NCBI GenBank assembly: GCA_016213825.1
Contig: JACQZP010000021.1
Coordinates: 422,360-486,359, forward strand
Reading direction: 5' to 3'
DNA from: Acetobacterium woodii
Lineage (GTDB): Bacteria > Bacillota > Clostridia > Eubacteriales > Eubacteriaceae
Length of the DNA stretch: 64,000 nucleotides
The notes below the pieces were generated by a model. The model was given only the letters and a program-made list of their open reading frames with translations. It was not told where the DNA came from and made no database searches. Within the stretch, counting starts at the first letter, position 1; each line of letters begins with the position of its first letter. This document shows positions 44,610-53,432 of the stretch, in pieces. Both the position numbers and the translations under genes were made by a program.

Positions 44610-45344
44610 ATGAAATTATTTAAAAAATTCGCTGTTACATCAATACTTATTGCATGTTTATCCACAGTGATAATGACAGACACCACAGTTTTTGCCAAGT
44701 CAACCCAGCCACCTGATCCACCGCCTACCCCTGATAATGTCGTTATCTACTTGGATCCCGGACATGGCGGCAGTGACCCCGGAGCTCTGACGCAGTTTTC
44801 TGATAATGATGAAGCGTATTTCAACCTCGCAGTTGCCGAAGCGGCCCAAACTTATCTCATGTCAAATTACTCAGGCGTGACTGTTAATCTGACCAGAACG
44901 GAGGATACCTATCTGTCACTGACGGATCGGGTTGCATTGGCAGCTGCCAATAATGCCGATATTCTGGTAAGTATTCATAACAATGCCTATGACGGCAAAG
45001 CCCGGGGGACCGAAGTCTGGGTATCAAGCAACAAAAGCTATAAAGCTTCTTCATCTGCGTTGGGAGCGTTGATATTGGGCGAAATCAAAACAATGGCAGA
45101 CGAAATAACGCCCGAAAATGGTGCCGTCGTATTTACAAATCGGGGAGTCAAATACAGCAATACCTATACAATCATCAACAATAGTGTCAAAGCCGGTTTT
45201 CCCGGAATCATCATCGAGCATTTATTTATGGATAACGCTGATGACTATCATTATTTTCTTTCCAGCCCGGAAAAATTGGAACGGCTTGGAAAAGCCGACG
45301 CGCTGGCAATAGCGTCCTACTATCACCTTCAACCTAATCAATAA
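44610..45344 (+). CDS. Secreted N-acetylmuramoyl-L-alanine amidase (Amidase_3)
   Basis: 244 aa with a Sec signal peptide (about 1-29, MKLFKKFAVTSILIACLSTV ending TTVFA). Catalytic Amidase_3 domain: zinc His in YLDPGHGGSDPGA, second His in DILVSIHNNAYDG, and the Glu in GIIIEHLFMDNADD. It cleaves the stem peptide from MurNAc during wall turnover. No extra wall-binding repeats. ATG 44610 with AAGGAGA upstream; own promoter and terminator. Confidence 0.93.
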   Translation: MKLFKKFAVTSILIACLSTVIMTDTTVFAKSTQPPDPPPTPDNVVIYLDPGHGGSDPGALTQFSDNDEAYFNLAVAEAAQTYLMSNYSGVTVNLTRTEDTYLSLTDRVALAAANNADILVSIHNNAYDGKARGTEVWVSSNKSYKASSSALGALILGEIKTMADEITPENGAVVFTNRGVKYSNTYTIINNSVKAGFPGIIIEHLFMDNADDYHYFLSSPEKLERLGKADALAIASYYHLQPNQ

Positions 45345-45379
45345 AACCACTTGAGCAATCATCTATATAATAAAAGCAA

Positions 45380-45424
45380 AAAATCCTTCCCAGCTAAACA
45401 AGTCTTAGCTGGGAAGGATTTTTT
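45380..45424. terminator. Bidirectional terminator
   Basis: Perfect 17-bp stem AAAATCCTTCCCAGCTA and complement, flanked by A and T runs, between the convergent amidase and Amidase_6-type genes. Confidence 0.88.
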
Positions 45425-45470
45425 AATTGACACAGAATGGCTTTTTACGGATCATTACAAATTATTTCAG

Positions 45471-46748
45471 CTATTCGGATAGGGTTATTTCCAGATCGTT
45501 CCAACCCAGTATTTTTATTAAGCGTTGCTGGGGATAGCCATAGGCACTGGCCGGATAACTGATTCGGTCAGTAGTATTTGAATTGATCAGATAATCGACG
45601 ACCTTGCCGTCTTGATCTTTGATCACCTGGGTAATGATCACTGAATGAAGCCACTGGTTATCATAACCAAATTGCAGGATATCCCCCACCGCTCCACTAT
45701 AGACATTCTCATCAACCACGGCACTTAAGCCATAACCGGTGTTCTCCCTGGCATAAAGATAAAATTCGTTAACCCCTGCCCAGGCCGGACTCCGTCCGGA
45801 CTCTATTTCGTCAAGATTTAACTCATCACTATACCACTTCCACTGGGTAAACTCGTCGCCAAAAATATCCATGGGAATGCCCCCGGCATTGAGGCATTGG
45901 GAGATGTAATTGTTGCAGTTGCCACCAACATCATCGTAGACGCCAAACTGCGCCAGGTTGCGCAACGTTTTTTCGGGATCAACCCAAGTCATGGCGTAGT
46001 TCACGGCGGCCTCTGGCTGATAGGGGTTGCCAGTAAATGCTTGTGCGGCTGGCCGTTCGCCCGTATTAAAGGCCTGTTTTGCCGTCGCCAATTCGTCCAC
46101 CGCTGCTGTGGATTTGCCGAGAAGTTCCTCGATAACTGCAGTTGATTGGCCAGGCTGAGCGCCGATAGCGTCCTGCACCAGGTTAAAACTGTCTTCATCC
46201 TGAAGATGCTCGGCGATCTTATAAGTATCCCCTTTTTTGATCAGCCAGAAATGATGCCGGATACCACTGGTCACTGAATCAACCTCCGGGACAAAGGCAA
46301 AATTCACGGTGTAATTTTCGAGCAGTTCAACTTCAACCGCTTCGTCAACTTCGTTTAATGCCAGGACATTTAATTGGTATTGATAATTGATCATTTTTAA
46401 ATCGTTGCTCTGTTTGAGTCGCAGTTGGATCAGATAATCCAGGGCACTTTGATTCAGGACTGCGTTTTCGCCAGTAGGATCATAGAAAAGTTCAGACATA
46501 TCGACGGTCTGCAAATTAGCAGTGGCTTCGAAGGTTTTATTAAAGTAGTCGTTAATCGGGGCAGCGATTTCCGGATTGATCACCTCGCCGTCGCGCTGAA
46601 TTTCGATGGTGCCGTTGACTGCTGCGGGTTTATCCGCATTTAAATAAATACTTGTTGCAACAACCCCAATTACCAGGGCTATCACAACGATGATGCTGAT
46701 GATCGTTCGTTTTTCTTTTTTTGTTCTTTGACTTTTTATAATTTTCAA
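45471..46748 (-). CDS. Membrane-anchored Amidase_6-type protein
   Basis: 425 aa from TTG 46748. One N-terminal membrane helix (about 15-37), a long extracellular region, and a C-terminal putative amidase domain (PF12671-like) with TWVDPEKTLRNLAQF, the Cys in GGNCNNYISQCLNAGGIPMD, a WKWYSDELN stretch and SAVVDENVYSGAVGDILQFG ahead of LHSVIITQVI with the probable His. This Cys/His pattern suggests a papain-like or NlpC-like peptidase or amidase on the outer face. Convergent with the true amidase gene. Confidence 0.82.
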   Translation of the reverse strand: MKIIKSQRTKKEKRTIISIIVVIALVIGVVATSIYLNADKPAAVNGTIEIQRDGEVINPEIAAPINDYFNKTFEATANLQTVDMSELFYDPTGENAVLNQSALDYLIQLRLKQSNDLKMINYQYQLNVLALNEVDEAVEVELLENYTVNFAFVPEVDSVTSGIRHHFWLIKKGDTYKIAEHLQDEDSFNLVQDAIGAQPGQSTAVIEELLGKSTAAVDELATAKQAFNTGERPAAQAFTGNPYQPEAAVNYAMTWVDPEKTLRNLAQFGVYDDVGGNCNNYISQCLNAGGIPMDIFGDEFTQWKWYSDELNLDEIESGRSPAWAGVNEFYLYARENTGYGLSAVVDENVYSGAVGDILQFGYDNQWLHSVIITQVIKDQDGKVVDYLINSNTTDRISYPASAYGYPQQRLIKILGWNDLEITLSE

Positions 46749-46944
46749 TTAGTTCTACCTTTTTCGTGTTCTTGATTGCTTTTTTCTTAGATTATTATCG
46801 TATCATATTCTTTTTAAGACTATCTAAATTCATTTCCCCATCACCAATAATAAATTTTTTTAAGATTGTTTCACAGCATCCCTACAAGGGTATTATAAAA
46901 TTAGAAGATTATTTTATAAAAAATATTTTAGGGAGAATTTAACA

Positions 46945-47166
46945 ATGTTAGAACGAATAAAGAAAGAAATCGAAAAAAAGAAAACTGAAGGCGGCCTAAC
47001 AGATTCGGATAGCTTAAGCATCACTTTAAATGTTACTGAAGCCCAAAAACAAAAGTTTTTGCAGGATGTTGAAAATGAAAGTCTGGACGAAGCCTGGAAT
47101 TGGGATATTATCGATGATGAGTTGCGGGTCAATTATAAAAAAGACAAAGAAACGACACCAGATTAA
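46945..47166 (+). CDS. Small charged protein of unknown function
   Basis: 73 aa, MLERIKKEIEKKKTEGGLTD and on, acidic overall (about 40% charged). No signal or membrane span. A good GGGAGAA site precedes ATG 46945 and codon use looks coding. Not recognised. Located 170 nt before eutL with no terminator seen between, so it could share that transcript. Confidence 0.65.
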   Translation: MLERIKKEIEKKKTEGGLTDSDSLSITLNVTEAQKQKFLQDVENESLDEAWNWDIIDDELRVNYKKDKETTPD

Positions 47167-47337
47167 GATCATCCGTCATTAAATCTGATTGGCGGTGCAA
47201 AAGAATATTTTCATCGATCGATTATATTTGTTTTTTGTTCCGATATCAGATAATCAGCCCAATGCTCCTTAACGCTTGGGTTCTACAAATTTGGATATTA
47301 CTACAAAAATAAAATAATAAATACCAGGAGGAACAAA

Positions 47338-47982
47338 ATGACCGGTGATTCACTTAAAGCTAAAGTAATCTCAGCAAAATTGTTAACCGCGGTGGATGAT
47401 ATCATGATCAAAAAATTTGAGCTTCCCGAAAACCATTCGGATATTGGTATTTTTACCACTGAAACCGACGAGGCCGGCTATGTGGCCATTGACGAAGCCA
47501 CCAAAGAAGCCAACATCACGGCAGCTTATGCCCGCTCAAGCTATGGCGGGGTCGGCTGTGAAAACGGCGGCCAGATGCTGGGGGTTATCTCCGGCACTTC
47601 GATTGACGATGTCAAAGCCGGACTGCGTTACATCGTTGATTTTATCAGCCGCAAGTCCGGCTTATACAGTGCTAATGATGATGGCAGCATTACCTATTTT
47701 GCCCAGACTGTCGCCAGTATTGGCAGTTATTTTTCCAACCGACTGAATCTACCCAAAGGAACCGCCATTGCCTATGTCGCAGCGCCTCCTCTGGAAGGAA
47801 TCATCGGGGTGGATGAGGTTCTCAGAACTACTGAAGTGACAGTGGTTGAATTTTGGGACACGCCAACAACGACAAACCGCAGCGGAGCCATTTTTACCGG
47901 TACCTCCTCAGACTGCGATGCCGCCTGTCGGACCTTTGCCCAGACCGTAATCAAATGTGTTAGAAAACAAGTTGATTTATAA
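47338..47982 (+). CDS. eutL: EutL-like bacterial microcompartment shell protein
   Basis: 214-aa tandem-BMC trimeric shell protein (BMC-T). EutL hallmarks: DEATKEANITAAYARSSYGG, GTAIAYVAAPPLEGIIGVDEVLR, and FTGTSSDCDAACRTF near the C-terminus, which match EutL better than PduB. EutL forms a gated pore in ethanolamine-utilisation shells. Strong AGGAGG before ATG 47338. No other eut or BMC gene is in the window. Its neighbours are a small unknown protein and the c-di-GMP riboswitch region. Confidence 0.9.
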   Translation: MTGDSLKAKVISAKLLTAVDDIMIKKFELPENHSDIGIFTTETDEAGYVAIDEATKEANITAAYARSSYGGVGCENGGQMLGVISGTSIDDVKAGLRYIVDFISRKSGLYSANDDGSITYFAQTVASIGSYFSNRLNLPKGTAIAYVAAPPLEGIIGVDEVLRTTEVTVVEFWDTPTTTNRSGAIFTGTSSDCDAACRTFAQTVIKCVRKQVDL

Positions 47983-48081
47983 AGTGCGGTGTTTTAATAC
48001 CACTGGTTACTGCCTCACAAACCCCTTGACAATCTCGGTTTATTGAAATAGCGACAGCATTGAGAATAAACAAACTTGTAG

Positions 48082-48110
48082 TTGCTATTTGCCAGGGATA
48101 GTGATATGAT
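48082..48110 (+). promoter_or_regulatory. Promoter upstream of the tandem riboswitches
   Basis: TTGCTA (48082-48087), 17-nt spacer, TATGAT (48105-48110). Confidence 0.65.
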
Positions 48111-48141
48111 AATTCAAAGAAGAACTGCTATGTAAATAGAG

Positions 48142-48239
48142 AATAATAATTCATGGAAGCGAAGACTGTCTGACCTTATCTGGACGCTTTAGTCAGATAC
48201 GAGTGAATAGCGTAACCGGCCATTTGGCCGGTTTTTTTG
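48142..48239 (+). ncRNA. c-di-GMP-II riboswitch, copy 1, with terminator
   Basis: Matches the c-di-GMP-II aptamer layout: GGAAGC, an 8-nt pseudoknot arm TGTCTGAC, the P2 strand TGGACGC, the second arm GTCAGATA, CGAGTGAATA, GCGT and the near-invariant AACCGGCC. Compare the known class-II pattern ending GAGTNAGTAGTGCAACCGACC. P1 is ATGG with CCAT. AACCGGCC also forms the left arm of an intrinsic terminator with GGCCGGTT plus seven Ts (48214-48238), so ligand-stabilised P1 should compete with termination: a probable ON switch. Not checked with a covariance model. Confidence 0.8.
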
Positions 48240-48270
48240 TTTCAACAGCAAAGTTGCACCGTGACAATTT

Positions 48271-48367
48271 AATAATAATTCTTGGAAGCGAAGACTGCCT
48301 GACCTTATTTGGACGCTTTAGTCAGGCACGAGTGAATAGCGTAACCGGCCATTGGTCGGTTTTTTTG
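48271..48367 (+). ncRNA. c-di-GMP-II riboswitch, copy 2, with terminator
   Basis: About 129 nt downstream of copy 1 and nearly identical. The pseudoknot arms read TGCCTGAC and GTCAGGCA instead of TGTCTGAC and GTCAGATA: two base pairs change and both stay paired (G-U to G-C, U-A to C-G), a direct sign of conserved structure. Terminator AACCGGCC / GGTCGGTT plus seven Ts follows. The next gene is the secreted HYR-domain protein at 48551. Confidence 0.8.
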
Positions 48368-48550
48368 TTTCAATGTTAGCTAGATCCTGGTTTTTAATGA
48401 TTGAATTCACATGAATGGGAGGTGGTAAATAATCCGTTTGGTACAGATAGCCTTTGTTTTTGCTCGATTTAGCAGAAATTAAATACGAATGAATAATCTT
48501 AACAAAAGTTACGGATAACAATAGTCAGTAATTCTAAGGAGGAAAATGAA

Positions 48551-50410
48551 ATGACTGATAAATCAATGTCTAAACGACAATCAAATCATAAAAAAGTTGG
48601 ATTAAAAACTTTAGTTATGATGCTGTCGCTTTTTATGATCTTTTCGTTATCTGCATTTGACGTTTTCGCTGACAGTTCTGGGGTGCATAGCGCATCGACA
48701 GTCACAGGCTGGACAAATCCAAATAATTCGACTGTTTCCGACAACGTGTACAGTACCTTAACTTACTCGGGCAACCTTTCTTCGACCCAGTTTGGCTTTT
48801 CAATACCTGAAGGATCGACAATTAATGGTGTTGAAGTTCAAGTCGAAAGGTATATTAATAATTGGTACTCCAGTTATGCGGACAGCATGGCCTGTCTGAT
48901 CATCAACGGGTCCCCAAATTATAATTCTAACCGCGCTGTTTTGTGGACCTACTGGTCGCGATTTTCTGAAGAAACAAAAGTATTCGGTGGTCCCACCGAT
49001 CTATGGGGCATGACTTTAACACCGGCAGATATCAACAATGGTGGGTTTGGCTTTTTACTGAGCCCGGTAAAATCTGGTTCCGGGGTAACGGCTTTTGTTG
49101 ATTATATCGGCATGACTGTTTACTATACGCCGCCAGCCACTGACACCACCCCGCCGGTTATCGCATCCCAGAGTAATATGTTCGTCGAAGCGACCGATGC
49201 CAATGGGGCCATTGTCAATTTTGCACCAACCGCGACCGATAATGTTGACCCATCCGTGACCGTCGTCACGTCCCCTGCATCTGGCTCGCAGTTCCCCATG
49301 GGGACCACCCAGGTAACCTGTAATGCCACGGATCTGGCAGGGAACCCAGCTATTCCGGTGACTTTTGATGTCACGGTGCAGGATACAACCGCACCAGTCA
49401 TTAGCCTGACCGGCAATGATCCGGTGAACATCAACCAAGATACCCCCTATACTGAAGAAGGCGCAACCTGGACAGATGCTGTCGACGGCAGCGGCGCTGC
49501 CATTGTTGGCGGTGATGTCGTCAATACCAGCATTCCCGGTACCTATCTGGTTACCTACAATTATACCGATACCGCCGGGAACCCGGCCCTTCAGGTTACC
49601 CGAACCGTCAACGTTCTTGACACTGTCCCACCGATCATCGCCGCTCAAAGTAACATGATCGTCGAAGCCACCAGTGCCAACGGGGCCATCGTCAGTTTCA
49701 CGCCAACTGCGACGGATAATTTTGACCCGACCGTCACCGTCACAACCACCCCGGCATCCGGATCACAATTTACGCTGGGAACCACTCTGGTAACCTGCAA
49801 CGCGGTGGATCTGGCTGGAAATGCTGCTATCCCAGTGACCTTTAACGTCACCGTCGTAGATACGACCGCACCCGTTATTACGCTGACCGGCAACAATCCT
49901 TATTCAATCCACTATGCCAGCATCTATACCGATCCCGGAGCAATCTGGACCGATGCTGTTGATGGCACAGGTTCTCCCATCATTGGCGGTCAAACCGTCA
50001 ATACGCTGATTCCAGGTAACTATGTGGTTACCTACAATTACACCGATGCCGCCGGAAACCCGGCTATTGAAGTGACCCGCACCGTCACCGTTGAAAAATG
50101 GGCAACCATTGTTGTTTCAACCGATGTTAGAAACTGGAAGGGTATGAACGTCATTGATCCCCATCTCTTCACGGTACAATTGGATGGATCAACGAACCAA
50201 TTTATTTCACAAACCTTATCCGCTTCCTATGATCACTTAGCCCCGGGTACTTATACGATCATGCAATTGATTGATTCCAAATACGTATTAAAGAGTATCA
50301 CTGGCGACAACGATACCATCGCCGCCAACGGTGCAACGATTACCGTTGGCAGCGGACAAACCGCGAATCTGACATTTGTCAATTGGAAATTCCAGCCAAA
50401 TAAAAAATAG
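48551..50410 (+). CDS. Secreted HYR / DUF5011-type surface protein
   Basis: 619 aa. Signal peptide about 1-41 (hydrophobic LVMMLSLFMIFSLSAFDVFA). The 42-195 region is a beta-rich N-terminal domain. Two repeats of HYR (TATDNVDPSVTVVTSPASGS, GTTQVTCNATDLAGN) plus an Ig-like DUF5011 module (ISLTGNDPVNINQDTPYTEE, PGTYLVTYNYTDTAGNPA) span about 195-515. An SpaA/CNA-B-like stretch (about 518-615) ends the protein. No LPXTG or TM anchor. The first ATG at 48546 is out of frame; ATG 48551 is in frame with AAGGAGG. Expression is probably c-di-GMP dependent through the two riboswitches, as for adhesins in C. difficile. Codon use looks ordinary. Confidence 0.88.
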   Translation: MTDKSMSKRQSNHKKVGLKTLVMMLSLFMIFSLSAFDVFADSSGVHSASTVTGWTNPNNSTVSDNVYSTLTYSGNLSSTQFGFSIPEGSTINGVEVQVERYINNWYSSYADSMACLIINGSPNYNSNRAVLWTYWSRFSEETKVFGGPTDLWGMTLTPADINNGGFGFLLSPVKSGSGVTAFVDYIGMTVYYTPPATDTTPPVIASQSNMFVEATDANGAIVNFAPTATDNVDPSVTVVTSPASGSQFPMGTTQVTCNATDLAGNPAIPVTFDVTVQDTTAPVISLTGNDPVNINQDTPYTEEGATWTDAVDGSGAAIVGGDVVNTSIPGTYLVTYNYTDTAGNPALQVTRTVNVLDTVPPIIAAQSNMIVEATSANGAIVSFTPTATDNFDPTVTVTTTPASGSQFTLGTTLVTCNAVDLAGNAAIPVTFNVTVVDTTAPVITLTGNNPYSIHYASIYTDPGAIWTDAVDGTGSPIIGGQTVNTLIPGNYVVTYNYTDAAGNPAIEVTRTVTVEKWATIVVSTDVRNWKGMNVIDPHLFTVQLDGSTNQFISQTLSASYDHLAPGTYTIMQLIDSKYVLKSITGDNDTIAANGATITVGSGQTANLTFVNWKFQPNKK

Positions 50411-50427
50411 CGGTGTTCCAACCATTT

Positions 50428-50464
50428 AAAGGGGTGGCCTGTTCGATCAGGTGCCCCTTTTTTA
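50428..50464 (+). terminator. Terminator of the HYR surface protein gene
   Basis: Stem AAAGGGGTGGCCTG / CAGGTGCCCCTTTT followed by a T run, 18 nt after the stop. Confidence 0.88.
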
Positions 50465-50552
50465 TGTTTTTAAATCATTTATATTTATCTCAAGAAACAC
50501 AAATTCGGCGGCTTCGCTAATTGCCGGTTGCATTATAAGTTTTCTACCCCTA

Positions 50553-51038
50553 TCAGTGGCATGACGTTGCTGGATTTGAATTTGTAGCCGCCGGATTCGG
50601 GTCTGCCGAATTCTTTGCGGAAAATTCTTTGACCTTTACCAGGGCCACATCGCCATACACTAAATTTCCATCGGCTAGTTCGACCTGGTTACTGATCCCG
50701 CTACTCATTGCATTTTCATCAGAGAGCTTGATGATCACTTGCTTGTTTGCGGCCATTTCATAAGTGCCGGTGTAAATGAGTTCTTTTTGATCCGCCGGCT
50801 TGACGATCCAGGTGAAGGTCTGATCGTCATTGAAGGTCGCGTTGAGATAATCAATCCCCGCGGCCGTTCCATATTTTACTTCCCAGTTACCAATAAGCTG
50901 CGCATTGCCGGAATTTCCCGCGAAATATGAAAAAATTCCGATCAGGCCGACTGCCAGACCGCCAATAATAACCATTACGATTATCCTCGCTGACATTGAA
51001 TTCATGTTTAACTTTTCAACAAATTTCACAACATTCAC
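50553..51038 (-). CDS. Membrane-anchored small beta-barrel-like protein
   Basis: 161 aa from GTG 51038 (AGGA about 5 nt upstream). One membrane helix (about 18-40) with a basic N-terminus, followed by an extracellular domain GNWEVKYGTAAGIDYLNATF and TYEMAANKQVIIKLSDENA that has the DUF5640/lipocalin-like 'GTWE ... TYE' strand pattern. The tail is Asn/Pro/Ala-rich. Function unknown. Confidence 0.7.
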   Translation of the reverse strand: MNVVKFVEKLNMNSMSARIIVMVIIGGLAVGLIGIFSYFAGNSGNAQLIGNWEVKYGTAAGIDYLNATFNDDQTFTWIVKPADQKELIYTGTYEMAANKQVIIKLSDENAMSSGISNQVELADGNLVYGDVALVKVKEFSAKNSADPNPAATNSNPATSCH

Positions 51039-51150
51039 CCGTATCCTATATGATTAGTGTGTTATTATGATAACATGCCAAAATCCAATAGTCAAAAAGA
51101 TCTTTACAAATATTTGAGACTGCGCCAAAAACTTGACGCAGTCCCCAAAA

Positions 51151-51906
51151 TTATGCTTTTATTTTGCCCACCGGCGCCAGATAAATGACAAACTCATCTT
51201 CCCCATCAACCGCTAATAACCGATCGGCACTTTGCTGATGATAGGCAGCAATGGCACAGGTTCCCGCCCCGATGGCTTCGCAGGCCAGATAAAGGTTTTG
51301 ACAGACATGCCCGGCATCCAGGGCGATTACCTTATAAGATGCCTGGGCATAGCGCCATTCCATCCGATACGGAACGGCTGTCCAGATAAAGGTAACCGCG
51401 CCAGAACCGGCAAATTGCTGATTAAGGGCCGCCTCAATCAGCTTTTCTTTGAGGTGATCCGGTGTCGATTCCAGCACTAATTGATGCTGCGACGGCAGAT
51501 AGCGATAGATCCCCGATTCCAGACCATCGACATGAAAAACCGCCAGATAGGTTTCCAGGGCATGGCGATTGCCCGCCGAGGGAACGGTTCGCAGAGCATT
51601 TTTCTGACGCCATTGACGAACGCCCTGGGTAGCCCAGAGCAGGAATGACAATTCTTCAAGCGACAAGGGCTGGTTTGTAAATTTCCGCCGTGACTCCCGG
51701 TGGGCCATGGCGGTTGCTAAGGGTACCGCCCCCATCTCCCCGACAGCTGGTTTAAGCAAGGGGATTTTTCTGGCTTCGGGCGGCGGCGGTTTTTCTATCG
51801 GCGGTGCCGGCACCCCGATATTCTGATCGGTTTGGTTAAAATCCGTTTCCTGACGAATATCATCTTTTAAGAAATACTTTAAGTTGCGGTTCTTTTCATT
51901 TTTCAT
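51151..51906 (-). CDS. SagB-type nitroreductase (ThcOx family)
   Basis: 251 aa, FMN-dependent nitroreductase-fold dehydrogenase. Key segments: HRESRRKFTNQPLSLEELSFLLWATQG, RTVPSAGNRHALETYLAV, and ALDAGHVCQNLYLACEAIGAGTC. SagB/ThcOx enzymes oxidise thiazolines or oxazolines in peptide natural products, but stand-alone copies have other, unknown roles; no precursor peptide or YcaO gene is seen here. Its ATG overlaps the stop of the upstream HD-GYP gene (ATGA), so synthesis is coupled. A decayed second copy lies at 57036-57514. Confidence 0.9.
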   Translation of the reverse strand: MKNEKNRNLKYFLKDDIRQETDFNQTDQNIGVPAPPIEKPPPPEARKIPLLKPAVGEMGAVPLATAMAHRESRRKFTNQPLSLEELSFLLWATQGVRQWRQKNALRTVPSAGNRHALETYLAVFHVDGLESGIYRYLPSQHQLVLESTPDHLKEKLIEAALNQQFAGSGAVTFIWTAVPYRMEWRYAQASYKVIALDAGHVCQNLYLACEAIGAGTCAIAAYHQQSADRLLAVDGEDEFVIYLAPVGKIKA

Positions 51907-53192
51907 CGATTTACCCTGCCTTTTATGGATTGTTCTTGTACTTCAGCCAATTTTTGATAACAGTGAAACCGCGAAATGCCCACCTGGACAGATGCTTTGC
52001 AGATCATATCAATCTCATCCAGATTATTCAAAATCACCTGCAACACCGGTTCCCCATGCTTTGAAGAAAATTCGTCTTGCAGAATTTGAATAATCCGATC
52101 CGTTGTCATGCCTGGCCGGTATGGCCGATCCTCTGAAAGGGCGGTATAAATGTCCGCATAGGAGACAATATCCATCTCCTGAGAAATTCCAACATCGGCC
52201 AGATTCATGGGATAGCCTGATCCATCGTGATTTTCATGATGACCAGAGGCCCATTCGACAATCCCTTCCAAGCCAGAAATGTGGCCCAGAATCAGATAGG
52301 TGAAGTAGGCATGAGTACGGATATCAGCCCGTTCCGTTTCTGATAATTGCTCTTTTTTTTCAATCAGTTCCGTGGCAATGGCAATTTTACCAATATCGTG
52401 CAACAAGCCGGCAACCCGTATTTTTTGACAGTTTTCTTGAGAATAGTCCATTCTTTTGGCAATTGTATAGGCCACCTGACTCACGCCAAATGAGTGAGAA
52501 ATAGCAAATTTACTTCTGGAGTCAATAATTTTGGAAAGGGTCAGGGCAAATTCCTCTAGCAAATCCATGGTCAGGGTAATCTCGTAGCGATCACAAATGC
52601 CGAGTCCGAGAATTGTTTCCATATCCCAGTTGTCAATATCCAACCAAAAAGAATCCTTCTGTGCCTGGGCCAAATAAGCGTCAATCACCTCGGGATGAAA
52701 GACGTTGCCGCGATAGGATTGCATTTTCGTTATTATTTTCTGTTTTTGCGCCAGAATTGAATAATCCGGCTGGACCAATATATCTGTCCGATCGGCCACG
52801 TGAAGAATATAGGATTCCAGCGGCACCGGGCCCAGTTCTGGCACATAGGTGTTATCCAGATCATAATGCCAATGATGATAAAAAATGATCCGGGAAATTT
52901 TTTCAAATGGAGAAAATGACGACAGCATATAACTGCCTAAACTACTGTGGGGAAAAGGATTCTCCACATCCATCTGGATCAGGCTGTCTCTTTCACTGAT
53001 GGTTAGCGCGCCAATATCATGTAGGGATGCCGCAATAATCAGATCGCTCAGCCGTTCGGCAGACAACCCCATCTGAACACCAATATGATAGGCGGCAATC
53101 GCCGTTCGCCGGTGATGATTCTTTAGCAGATAATTGTATAGATCAATGGATTTAGTAAACGATGTAATCAGTTCTTTTAATGTTATATTCAT
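51903..53192 (-). CDS. HD-GYP domain c-di-GMP phosphodiesterase
   Basis: 429 aa from ATG 53192 (GGGGGG 7 nt upstream; the 11 upstream residues in frame are before that site). Two HD modules: an N-terminal HD (about 20-200, LHDIGALT), and a full HD-GYP domain (about 220-425) with LLHDIGKIAIATELI, HHENHDGSGYPMNLAD and DIYTALSEDRPYRPGM. The catalytic metal residues look intact, so it should cleave c-di-GMP. No TM or sensory domain other than the first HD. It overlaps sagB by 4 nt. It is the only complete c-di-GMP enzyme in the window. Confidence 0.92.
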   Translation of the reverse strand: MNITLKELITSFTKSIDLYNYLLKNHHRRTAIAAYHIGVQMGLSAERLSDLIIAASLHDIGALTISERDSLIQMDVENPFPHSSLGSYMLSSFSPFEKISRIIFYHHWHYDLDNTYVPELGPVPLESYILHVADRTDILVQPDYSILAQKQKIITKMQSYRGNVFHPEVIDAYLAQAQKDSFWLDIDNWDMETILGLGICDRYEITLTMDLLEEFALTLSKIIDSRSKFAISHSFGVSQVAYTIAKRMDYSQENCQKIRVAGLLHDIGKIAIATELIEKKEQLSETERADIRTHAYFTYLILGHISGLEGIVEWASGHHENHDGSGYPMNLADVGISQEMDIVSYADIYTALSEDRPYRPGMTTDRIIQILQDEFSSKHGEPVLQVILNNLDEIDMICKASVQVGISRFHCYQKLAEVQEQSIKGRVNR

Positions 53193-53323
53193 AAACAAGC
53201 CCCCCAACAGGTTGCAATCTCTCATATCAATAAATGCGAATTACACTGTCTTTAAATTTATACCCACACTTTTTTAAATGCGCCATATTTTTCTTGAAAA
53301 AGTAGATATATCCAAATATTTTA

Positions 53324-53338
53324 TGAATGATTCATTCA
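53324..53338. promoter_or_regulatory. Palindrome upstream of the HD-GYP gene
   Basis: TGAATGA-T-TCATTCA, a perfect 15-nt palindrome about 130 nt before the HD-GYP start and next to the cobW-side terminator; a candidate operator. Confidence 0.4.
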
Positions 53339-53345
53339 AAACGGC

Positions 53346-53385
53346 CAAAAGGAAGGTACTGTTTTTTAACTGTACCTTCCTTTTG
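53346..53385. terminator. Terminator hairpin after the CobW-like gene
   Basis: 14-bp perfect stem CAAAAGGAAGGTAC / GTACCTTCCTTTTG with T-rich loop. Confidence 0.7.
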
Positions 53386-53432
53386 ATCAAAAATTGTGAA
53401 TTTGCTAATTGTATCTAACTATAAAGTGACCT

